Assembly: GCA_910586105.1 (NCBI GenBank)
Contig: CAJUGU010000126.1
Span: 1-11,426 of the forward strand
Source: an uncultured Eubacteriales bacterium
GTDB lineage: Bacteria; Bacillota; Clostridia; Oscillospirales; Butyricicoccaceae
Direction: 5' to 3'
DNA: 11,426 nt
The notes under the pieces were generated by a model. That model saw only the letters and a list, made by a program, of their open reading frames with translations, searched no databases and had not been told where the DNA came from. The translations under genes were made by a program, and so were the position numbers. This document shows positions 6,160-11,426 of the stretch, piece after piece (position 1 is the first letter of the stretch; each line of letters starts with the position of its first letter).

Positions 6160-6942
6160 TCATCCCGGCGTTGCGTCCGCGTAGATCAGCCGGATCCGAT
6201 ACTGTTCGATCTGGCGGAGGATGTGCGCGGGCAGCTCCGGGCCGGAGGTGACGATTGTATCGATCTTGTCCGCGCTGCAAAAATTAAACATCTGGCTCCG
6301 ATGGAATTTATCGTTCGCGGCGACCACGATCACCTTTTTTGCCGCCCGGATCATTGCCGCCTTGACGACGGCTTCCGGCTGAAGGCCGGTCGTCAGGCTC
6401 AGGTCGTCCCAGACGCCGGACACCCCGATGAACGCCTTTTCGACCTGGATACTGCGGAAAAAATTCTCGGCGTCCGGCCCTGCCGTACACATGCTGTGGT
6501 TCAGCATCTGCCCGCCCGCCAGGCTGATCAGGTGTTCGCTTTCGCTCAGCAGGTGGGCGACGCTGACCGAATTGGTCGCGATGCTGATCGGCGGACGGCG
6601 GCGCAGCTGGCCGGCGATCGCGAGCGTCGTGGTGCCGGAATCCAGCAGGATCGCGTCGTTTTGTTCGATCAGCGCGGCGGCGGCCGCTGCGATGCACCGT
6701 TTTTCCTCCGACTGGGTCAGGCTCCGCATCTGGAACGGGAGGTAGTTCTGCTGGCCGTGCGTGGGCAGCATGACCTTCCCGTGCTGGCGGATCACCAGGT
6801 TTTGCTCTGCGAGGGCGCGCACGTCCTTGCGGATGGTCACCATCGATACGCCGAGCTGTTCCGAAAGCTCGGAGACGGTCATCATGTCGCGGTTCATGAG
6901 CGCCGAGAGGATATATTGGATCCGGGGATTCGTGGTCGTCAT
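6160..6942 (-). CDS. DeoR-family transcriptional repressor
   Basis: This cytoplasmic regulator has an N-terminal DeoR-type helix-turn-helix: RIQYILSAL at 7-15, TVSELSEQLGVSMVTIRKDVRAL at 22-44, then a wing with IRQHGKVML at 51-59. The C-terminal DeoR sensor domain has DSGTTTLAIA at 101-110, the usual phosphorylated-ligand pocket, and AANDKFHRSQM at 208-218 in place of the common DxSKF motif. The length of 260 residues is typical. The start is supported by GAGGTG eight bases upstream and by the HTH position. It is divergent from the tct operon, and repeated GAAAC/CGAAA motifs beside both promoters make that operon and its own gene the likely targets. DeoR proteins usually respond to sugar phosphates or related metabolites, so the inducer may be an intracellular derivative of the imported acid. 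The family is secure; ligand and targets are inferred. Confidence 0.95.
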   Translation of the reverse strand: MTTTNPRIQYILSALMNRDMMTVSELSEQLGVSMVTIRKDVRALAEQNLVIRQHGKVMLPTHGQQNYLPFQMRSLTQSEEKRCIAAAAAALIEQNDAILLDSGTTTLAIAGQLRRRPPISIATNSVSVAHLLSESEHLISLAGGQMLNHSMCTAGPDAENFFRSIQVEKAFIGVSGVWDDLSLTTGLQPEAVVKAAMIRAAKKVIVVAANDKFHRSQMFNFCSADKIDTIVTSGPELPAHILRQIEQYRIRLIYADATPG

Positions 6943-6961
6943 GGGGTTTCACCTCAAAAAG

Positions 6962-7005
6962 GAAACTAAAACGAAATTATCGAGATCGATTCGGTTTCGT
7001 TTGAG
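6962..7005. promoter_or_regulatory. Predicted DeoR-type operators at the repressor's own promoter
   Basis: Two motifs in opposite orientation, GAAACTAAAACGAAAT (6962-6977) and TCGGTTTCGTTTGAG (6991-7005), flank a perfect small dyad, ATCGA-GA-TCGAT (6979-6990). The second motif covers the predicted transcription start of the deoR-like gene. The 9-mer GAAACCGAA (minus strand 6998-6990) recurs exactly at 7206-7214 beside the tctC promoter. Short GAAA/TTTC repeats are typical of DeoR-family operators, so autorepression is likely. Confidence 0.55.
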
Positions 7006-7008
7006 ATA

Positions 7009-7038
7009 AGTATAGCACACCGTCTCCGCCTGTGTCAA
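7009..7038 (-). promoter_or_regulatory. Predicted sigma-A promoter of the deoR-like gene
   Basis: On the minus strand a consensus TTGACA (7038-7033) and a TATACT -10 (7014-7009, five of six) are 18 bases apart. The start site would fall near 7002, inside the predicted operator, about 60 bases before the ATG. It is the best promoter match in the window. Confidence 0.7.
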
Positions 7039-7130
7039 GTGGATTCCGCCCCGTCAGGCGGGCGCGCGCCGTCCGCCTTTCGCATGCGCTCCGCCGCGAA
7101 AAACGCAGTTTCGGCAAGTTGCACAAAGAC

Positions 7131-7167
7131 CGGCGTCGAATTTTTCACCCCGGCGGTCGAAAAATCG
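7131..7167. promoter_or_regulatory. Dyad and direct repeats just upstream of the tctC promoter
   Basis: ATTTTTC (7140-7146) and GAAAAAT (7159-7165) form an inverted repeat that extends inward as ACC/GGT with one bulge. The same segment holds direct repeats, CGGCGTCGAA (7131-7140) and CGGCGGTCGAA (7151-7161), about 20 bases apart. It ends two bases before the predicted -35 of tctC, a position suited to an activator. No regulator can be assigned from sequence alone. The rest of 7039-7130 is GC-rich with no gene. Confidence 0.35.
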
Positions 7168-7168
7168 G

Positions 7169-7197
7169 TTGACGGAGCGAATGAAATATGTTATGCT
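7169..7197 (+). promoter_or_regulatory. Predicted sigma-A promoter of the tct operon
   Basis: TTGACG (7169-7174, five of six) and TATGCT (7192-7197, four of six) are separated by exactly 17 bases. Transcription would start near 7204, just before a cluster of putative operators and about 70 bases before the tctC start codon. Confidence 0.65.
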
Positions 7198-7205
7198 TTA
7201 GAAAA

Positions 7206-7256
7206 GAAACCGAAACGAAACAAACGTTCTTTCGGTTCCGAAAAACGAAAAGAAAG
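7206..7256. promoter_or_regulatory. Predicted DeoR-type operator cluster downstream of the tctC promoter
   Basis: GAAAC is repeated at 5-6 base intervals in 7206-7221. Then comes a dyad, TTTCGG-TT-CCGAAA (7230-7243), which extends to CGTT/AACG arms with one bulged base, and AACGAAAAGAAAG to 7256. The cluster lies between the predicted transcription start and the ribosome binding site, where bound protein would block transcription. It shares GAAACCGAA exactly with the operator on the deoR side. Confidence 0.6.
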
Positions 7257-7272
7257 ATGAGGAAGTATCGTT

Positions 7273-8301
7273 ATGAAAAAGTTGATCGCATTGTTCCTGT
7301 CCTGTGCAGTGCTGGCGTCGCTGGCCGCGTGCGGGAGCCCTTCCTCCGGCTCGGCCGACGGCGGCGGCTCCACGGATAGCGGCGGTTCCGCAAACAGCGG
7401 CGCGTCGTCCGCCCCGGTCTCCGCCTATCCGGAGAAGGACCTCGAGATCATTATCCCCTATAAGGTCGGGGGCACGACCGACCTCGCCGTGCGCGGCGTG
7501 CTCGACGCGATCCCGAAGTCGGTGCTCGACCGCCAGATCGCCGTCACCAACCAGGTCGGCGGCTCCGGCCTGATCGGCACGGAAGCCTTCCTGACCCATG
7601 ACGCCGACGGCTACACGCTGGGCCTGCTCAATTGTGACCTCGTCCTCAATTTCGTCAACGGCACGACCGATATCAACCCCACCGAGCGCATGATCCCGCT
7701 GGCGACCGTCGAACAGGATCCCTACCTGCTGCTCGCGGCAAAGGACGCGCCGTTCTCCACCTTCGCCGAGTTCATCGCCTATGCCGAGGCCAATCCCGGC
7801 CAGCTCGTGGTCGGCGTCACCGGCGTCGGCACCGTGCCGAATATGCTCGGCTCCATCCTGACGAAGGCTGGCCTTCAGGTCGATTCCGTCCCCTATGACT
7901 CGGCCACCGACGCGATCGCGGGCGTGCTCTCCGGGGAATCTGATATCTGCATCTCGGCGATGGCCCCCGCGGTCGGCAACATCGAATCGGGCGACATGGT
8001 CGCGATCGCGGTAACTTCCGCCGACCGCTCCATCGCTTCCCCCGATATCCCCACGATGGCCGAGGTCGACGACCGGTTCGCCGACGTGAACCTGCTCAGC
8101 TGGATCATGATCGCCGTCCCCGCTGGGACGCCCGACGACGCGGTCGCCTTCCTGCAATCCGCCCTGAGCGACGCCGTCGCTTCCGAGCAGTATGCCGCGA
8201 CGCGCGAGACCTTCTACTTCGAGCCGATCACCATCGGCGTTGACGAGCAGCAGGATTTCATCGCCGCGCAGGCCGATTACTACAAGAGCCTCCTCGGCTG
8301 A
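7273..8301 (+). CDS. tctC: Tripartite tricarboxylate transporter substrate-binding lipoprotein (TctC/Bug family)
   Basis: This extracytoplasmic solute-binding protein delivers an organic acid to the TctAB permease. Residues 1-19 are a lipoprotein signal peptide with lipobox LAAC and lipidated Cys20, followed by a Ser/Gly/Asp linker to about 49, as in Gram-positive lipoproteins. The mature domain starts with YPEKDLEIIIPYKVGGTTD (52-70), matching the family's YPxKPI..PxxxGGxxD motif. Other family marks are DADGYTLG (110-117), GVTGVGTVPNM (181-191), VPYDSATDAIAGVLSGESD (206-224) and SPDIPTMAEV (256-265). The length of 342 residues is normal. The start has GAGGAAG just upstream. It is first in the operon, followed by a terminator-like hairpin before tctB. 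Codons end mostly in C, unlike the G-ending codons of tctA, which may reflect higher expression. Known substrates of the family include citrate and other di- and tricarboxylates; the ligand here cannot be read from sequence. Confidence 0.95.
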   Translation: MKKLIALFLSCAVLASLAACGSPSSGSADGGGSTDSGGSANSGASSAPVSAYPEKDLEIIIPYKVGGTTDLAVRGVLDAIPKSVLDRQIAVTNQVGGSGLIGTEAFLTHDADGYTLGLLNCDLVLNFVNGTTDINPTERMIPLATVEQDPYLLLAAKDAPFSTFAEFIAYAEANPGQLVVGVTGVGTVPNMLGSILTKAGLQVDSVPYDSATDAIAGVLSGESDICISAMAPAVGNIESGDMVAIAVTSADRSIASPDIPTMAEVDDRFADVNLLSWIMIAVPAGTPDDAVAFLQSALSDAVASEQYAATRETFYFEPITIGVDEQQDFIAAQADYYKSLLG

Positions 8302-8323
8302 TCCGGAAAGGCTGCCATTCTCC

Positions 8324-8370
8324 CGGGCACGGTGCCGACCCTGCGATGGGCCCGCGTCGTGCCCGTTTTT
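8324..8370 (+). terminator. Terminator-like hairpin (attenuator) between tctC and tctB
   Basis: Bases 8324-8335 pair with 8354-8365 in a 12-bp stem with two adjacent wobble pairs. Inside, CCC (8339-8341) can pair with GGG (8348-8350). Five T residues follow at once (8366-8370). It begins 22 bases after the tctC stop and ends 15 bases before the tctB start. Partial termination, or protection of the tctC message from 3' decay, would give more binding protein than permease. Confidence 0.55.
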
Positions 8371-8385
8371 GAAACGGGGTGCATT

Positions 8386-8847
8386 ATGAAAAAATATGAT
8401 TTCGGGGTCTCCGCCCTGCTGATCGTCCTGTCGCTGCTGCTGATCCGTTCGTCGATGACCCTCGGTGCGGCGGCGACCGGTACGGCGATGGGCTCCGGCG
8501 TGTGGCCCGCCATGCTGGGGACGCTGCTGATCGTGTTGTCGGTCGTGCTGGCGGTACAGGCGGCGCTGAAAAAAGGGGACGACGAGCCTGCGCCGATCGA
8601 TTTCCGGTCGGCGGGGATGAAGCGGATGTACATCCTGTTCGGCCTGCTGCTCGCCTTTGTCGCGGTGCTCAAGCTGCTTGGGTTTTACATCGCCGTCGCC
8701 TGCCTGATCCCGGCGGTCATGCGGCTGCTGGGCGAGAAACGGCTTTGGATGGACGCCGCGCTGACCGCCGGCATGCTGGCCTTCGTCCATCTGGTGTTCG
8801 TGCTGCTGCTGGACCTCAAGCTGCCCGGCGGGCTGCTGTTCGGCTGA
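8386..8847 (+). CDS. tctB: Tripartite tricarboxylate transporter small membrane subunit (TctB)
   Basis: This is the small integral membrane subunit of the TctCBA importer, which works with TctA. At 153 residues it is the usual size and has about four membrane segments: roughly 6-24, 37-60, 78-114 (a hairpin of two) and 122-143. Family-like features are GSGVWPAMLGTLLIVLSV, corresponding to the G-x-FP...L motif after TM1, and the C-terminal LDLKLPGGLLFG. The ATG at 8386 (MKKYDFG) is chosen because TM1 follows directly; an in-frame GTG at 8332 would lie inside the intercistronic hairpin. The upstream GGGGTG is a modest ribosome binding site close to the start. It is 84 bases from tctC and 18 bases from tctA. 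TctB proteins diverge quickly, so the call rests partly on context, which is strong. Confidence 0.92.
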   Translation: MKKYDFGVSALLIVLSLLLIRSSMTLGAAATGTAMGSGVWPAMLGTLLIVLSVVLAVQAALKKGDDEPAPIDFRSAGMKRMYILFGLLLAFVAVLKLLGFYIAVACLIPAVMRLLGEKRLWMDAALTAGMLAFVHLVFVLLLDLKLPGGLLFG

Positions 8848-8865
8848 CCGAAGGAGGGTGAAACT

Positions 8866-10368
8866 ATGCTTGAATCGTTGTTGTCCGTGATCGGGCAGGT
8901 GTTCCAGCCGTTCAATCTGCTGATCGTGCTGCTGGGGACCTTCGTCGGGATCTTCGTTGGCGCGATGCCGGGGCTGTCCTCCATCATGGGGCTGAGCCTG
9001 ATGCTGCCGCTGACCCTCCGCTTCGAGGGCACGACCGGTATCCTGATGCTGCTGGGCGTGTTCTGCGGCGCGATCTACGGCGGGTCGATCACCGCGATCC
9101 TTGTCAAGACCCCCGGCACCGCGAACTCGGCGGCTACCGTGCTTGACGGCTACCCGCTGACCCAGCGGGGCGAGGCGGCGCGGGCGCTGGGGATCTCGAC
9201 CTTTTCTTCGACCTTCGGCGGGCTGTTCAGCGCCGTGATGCTGCTTTGGACGGCCCCGCTGCTCTCCAAGGTCGCGCTGTCGTTTACATCGCCGGAGTAT
9301 TTTTCGCTGGCGATCTTCGGGCTGAGTATGGTGACCAGCCTTTCGTCCAAAAACGTCGCCAAGGGGCTGATCAGCGCCGTGTTCGGGCTGATGCTCGGCA
9401 CGGTCGGCATGGACGCGCTGACCGGCGTCAAGCGCTTCACCTTCGGCTCGACCTACCTGCTCGGCGGGATCGCGATGGTGCCGGTGCTGATCGGGCTGTA
9501 CGCCTTTGCGCAGGGGCTGGCGAACGTCGAAGCGGCGGGCGAGGAGCACAAGCACGCGGGCGTGAAGCTCAAACACACCTTCCCCCGGCTGTCCGACCTG
9601 CGGCGGACGCTGCCGACGATGCTGCGGTCGAGCGTCATTGGAACGGTCGTCGGCGCGATCCCCGGCACGGGCGGCGATATCGCTTCCTGGCTGGCGTATA
9701 ACGAAGCGCGCCGCTGGGACAAGCACCCGGAGGAATTCGGGACGGGGCGGATCGAGGGCGTCGCAGCGCCGGAGGCGGCGAACAATGCGGTCTCGGGCGG
9801 CGCGCTGATCCCGCTGCTGACGCTGGGCATCCCGGGCGACGCGGGCACGGCGGTCATGCTGGGCGCGCTGATGATGCAGGGCATCGTACCCGGGCCGCTG
9901 CTGTTCACGAGCGAGCAGCAGAAAGTGTATACCATTATCGTGGGGCTGTTCGTCGCCAACCTGTGCATGGGCCTGCTGGGCTTCTGCGGGATCCGGCTGT
10001 TTTCCAAGATCGGCGATATCAGCAACCGGTACCTGACCCCGATCGTATTCGTGTTCTGTATCGTGGGCACCTTTGCGCTGAACAACAGCGTGAACGATAT
10101 CTTCCTGATGCTTGTGATCGGCGTGCTGGCGTTTTTCCTGATCAAGCTGGGCTTCCCGATGCCGCCGGTAATCCTGGGGCTGATCCTGGGGGACACGCTG
10201 GAAAAGAACTTGCAGCGTTCGCTGATGGTCAGCAAGGGCAGTTTTTCGATCTTTTTCACCCGGCCGATCTCGCTTTGCCTGCTGCTGGTCGCGTTTGCTT
10301 CGGTGTTCCTGCCGGCGCTGCTGCGTCTGGCGAAGGCGCGGCGGAAGGAAGGGGGCGCGGACGCATGA
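8866..10368 (+). CDS. tctA: Tripartite tricarboxylate transporter large permease subunit (TctA)
   Basis: This is the main membrane subunit of the secondary, binding-protein-dependent TctCBA importer, normally driven by an ion gradient rather than ATP. At 500 residues with about 11-12 hydrophobic segments it has normal size. Hallmark motifs are GAMPGL (32-37), GAIYGGSITAILVKTPGT (68-85), LDGYPLTQRGEAARALG (93-109), GAIPGTGGDIASWLAYNEAR (263-282), EGVAAPEAANNA (297-308) and TLGIPGD (319-325). The two PGT/PGTGG loops are the conserved repeat signature of the family. The start has an excellent AAGGAGGGTG (8851-8860). The stop codon overlaps an ATG at 10365 as ATGA, the start of an 11-codon frame leading to the next gene. 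The family is certain; substrate is unknown. Confidence 0.97.
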   Translation: MLESLLSVIGQVFQPFNLLIVLLGTFVGIFVGAMPGLSSIMGLSLMLPLTLRFEGTTGILMLLGVFCGAIYGGSITAILVKTPGTANSAATVLDGYPLTQRGEAARALGISTFSSTFGGLFSAVMLLWTAPLLSKVALSFTSPEYFSLAIFGLSMVTSLSSKNVAKGLISAVFGLMLGTVGMDALTGVKRFTFGSTYLLGGIAMVPVLIGLYAFAQGLANVEAAGEEHKHAGVKLKHTFPRLSDLRRTLPTMLRSSVIGTVVGAIPGTGGDIASWLAYNEARRWDKHPEEFGTGRIEGVAAPEAANNAVSGGALIPLLTLGIPGDAGTAVMLGALMMQGIVPGPLLFTSEQQKVYTIIVGLFVANLCMGLLGFCGIRLFSKIGDISNRYLTPIVFVFCIVGTFALNNSVNDIFLMLVIGVLAFFLIKLGFPMPPVILGLILGDTLEKNLQRSLMVSKGSFSIFFTRPISLCLLLVAFASVFLPALLRLAKARRKEGGADA

Positions 10369-10400
10369 CGGCAGTTGGTCGCCCTGCGGGGCGCGCATGA
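10365..10400 (+). CDS. Possible 11-codon coupling micro-ORF between tctA and the DMT gene
   Basis: The ATG at 10365 overlaps the tctA stop as ATGA. The frame MTAVGRPAGRA ends with TGA at 10398-10400, which overlaps the ATG of the DMT gene at 10397, again as ATGA. A strong purine-rich site (GGAAGGAAGGGGG, 10343-10355) lies about 10 bases before it, whereas the DMT start itself has only a weak site. Ribosomes finishing tctA could therefore re-initiate here and again at the DMT gene. The peptide itself need not have a function. This is seen in sequence only, and chance is possible. Confidence 0.35.
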   Translation: MTAVGRPAGRA

Positions 10401-11317
10401 ACGCGGAGCGGATACTCCCGCTGGCGGGGCTGGCGGTGATCTGGGGCGTTTATTATGTCGCAAGCGGCCAGGCGGTGCTTTCCCTGTCGGTGTTCCCGGT
10501 GGGGGTCGCGATCCGGCTGCTGACGCTGGCGCTGCTGACGGCGATCATGCTGTATACGGGCGAGCTGCGCGGGCTTTTCCGGACGAAGGGGGTGCGGGCG
10601 CGGCTCTGCCTGATCGGGGTGATGGGCTTCCTGCTCGATCTGACGGCGTTCATTGGGTTGCAGCTGTCGTCCTCGGGCAGTGGGACGGCGCTGCTGAAGA
10701 CGGACATCCTGTTCGTCAACCTGATCAGCGTGGTCGTATACGGGCAGCGTTTCCGGCGGCGGGAATGGCTGTACACGTTTTGTATGCTGGGCGGGGTGCT
10801 GCTGGTGATGGGGCTTGATCCGAGGGAGCTGTCGCTTGCCGACCCGGGAAGCATTTTCTTCCTGTTGAGCGCGTTGTTTGTATCGATCAACGCCTTCCTG
10901 ATCAAGAGCGTCCAGCGCAGCCCGAAGGCTGCGGTCGGCAGCCGGACGATTGCGTTTTACAACAATTTTATCACGTTAGTGCTGTTCACGGCGACGTCGG
11001 CGGCGCTTGGGACGCTGCCGCAGCTTGGGCGTGTCGCGTCGCAGCCGGGGCTGCTGACGGCGCTGCTGATCGCGGGTTTCGGGCAAACGGGCATTTATCT
11101 GGTGTATTATTACGACCTTGCGCGCTTCCCGGTCTGGCTGGTGAAGGTATTCCTGCTGCTGATGCCGGTCGTCGCGGGCGGCCTGTCGTACTTGCTGTTT
11201 GGCGAGCGGCTGGCGGTCTGGCAGCTGCTCGGGATGCTGATCGTCCTGCTGGGAGCGCTCGGGATCCTGTTCGAGCAGCGCGCCAAGGAAGCGTCCGAGC
11301 TGGCGGCGCAGATGTAG
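10397..11317 (+). CDS. DMT-superfamily transporter with two EamA domains
   Basis: This is a predicted inner-membrane carrier of the drug/metabolite transporter superfamily. At 306 residues it shows about ten hydrophobic segments as two EamA repeats. The first holds AVIWGVYYVASGQAV near the N-terminus and ends with FCMLGGVLLVMGLD. The second ends with YLLFGERLAVWQLLGMLIVLLGALGI, a typical EamA closing motif with the conserved Gly-Glu. The C-terminus is a short charged tail. The start at 10397 is chosen because the first membrane segment follows it and because of the ATGA overlap with the micro-ORF; in-frame codons back to 10295 overlap tctA and encode a Cys/Arg-rich sequence unlike the family. 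It lies 28 bases after tctA in the same operon. EamA proteins export or import amino acids, nucleosides and other small metabolites. The substrate here is unknown, perhaps a counter-flow product of the acid taken up by TctCBA. Confidence 0.9.
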   Translation: MNAERILPLAGLAVIWGVYYVASGQAVLSLSVFPVGVAIRLLTLALLTAIMLYTGELRGLFRTKGVRARLCLIGVMGFLLDLTAFIGLQLSSSGSGTALLKTDILFVNLISVVVYGQRFRRREWLYTFCMLGGVLLVMGLDPRELSLADPGSIFFLLSALFVSINAFLIKSVQRSPKAAVGSRTIAFYNNFITLVLFTATSAALGTLPQLGRVASQPGLLTALLIAGFGQTGIYLVYYYDLARFPVWLVKVFLLLMPVVAGGLSYLLFGERLAVWQLLGMLIVLLGALGILFEQRAKEASELAAQM

Positions 11318-11349
11318 CCGCGCCGTCTCTCTGCTTCGCCTGCGCGGCG

Positions 11350-11426
11350 GGCGCCGGGGCGCTGCCCCGGGACCCCGGTCCTGCGCGGACGGCGCCAAAG
11401 GGACTTGTCCCTTTGGAATCCCTTTC
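11350..11426 (+). repeat. Interspersed repeat with multi-stem RNA-like fold (right copy)
   Basis: This matches the copy at 2019-2097 in order and spacing. The outer stem GGCGCC (11350-11355) pairs with GGCGCC (11391-11396). Inside are GGGGC/GCCCC (11356-11360 with 11364-11368) and GTCC/GGAC (11378-11381 with 11387-11390). The third hairpin is CCAAAGGGA (11395-11403) with TCCCTTTGG (11408-11416). Stem differences from the internal copy are mostly paired, keeping the fold. It starts 33 bases after the DMT stop codon and may serve as that transcript's 3' structure, though only CCCTTTC follows before the window ends. Confidence 0.75.

Noticed and set aside
10295..10396. Upstream in-frame start for the DMT gene
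   Set aside because: It would overlap tctA by over 70 bases and add a Cys/Arg/Trp-rich segment unlike EamA N-termini; the ATG at 10397 leads straight into the first membrane segment.
7198..10398. A 1066-codon open frame antisense to the whole tct operon
   Set aside because: Its translation is Arg/Gln/His/Asp-rich with no domain, membrane or family pattern, and it covers three well-recognised genes on the other strand. Long antisense frames are expected in GC-rich genes with strong third-position bias.
9453..10463. A 336-codon minus-strand frame over tctA
   Set aside because: Ser/Pro/Arg-rich shadow of tctA with no recognisable features.

Overview
The window looks like a GC-rich chromosomal segment of a Gram-positive anaerobe of the class Clostridia, probably an Oscillospiraceae-like gut lineage. 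The evidence is a TctC-type binding protein made as a Gram-positive lipoprotein with a Ser/Gly linker, AGGAGG-type ribosome binding sites, OmpR/VanS-like two-component genes typical of Firmicutes, and hairpin-rich interspersed repeats between genes. The taxon is inferred, not proven.

Layout. On the minus strand, right to left: a DeoR-family repressor (6942-6160), a response regulator and its overlapping large sensor histidine kinase (5863-2328), and a glutamine-hydrolysing asparagine synthetase (1938-112). On the plus strand, an operon runs from 7273 to 11317: tctC (binding lipoprotein), tctB and tctA (small and large membrane subunits of a tripartite tricarboxylate transporter), then a DMT/EamA-family transporter.

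How they work together. The deoR-like gene and the tct operon diverge from a 330-base control region. Each side has a good sigma-A-type promoter, and each promoter is followed by GAAAC/CGAAA repeats that look like operators of the DeoR-like protein; an exact 9-mer (GAAACCGAA) occurs on both sides. The simplest reading is an autoregulated, substrate-induced uptake operon. A terminator-like hairpin between tctC and tctB could raise binding protein output over the permease. An 11-codon reading frame joined by ATGA overlaps to tctA and the DMT gene could couple their translation. The two-component operon is insulated from deoR by one strong and one weaker terminator, and has two perfect 10-bp direct repeats spaced 11 bp upstream of its promoter, the usual form of an OmpR-family binding site.

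Repeats. A structured repeat lies between asnB and the kinase gene and at the right window edge, and the left edge starts inside what appears to be a third copy. The two copies visible in full differ by compensatory base changes in their stems. I see no tRNA, rRNA, CRISPR array, transposase or prophage gene. The genes are recognisable families. The less ordinary points are the kinase's repeat-bearing Ala/Glu-rich tail, the DeoR-controlled transporter with a DMT partner, the coupling micro-ORF and the covarying repeat.
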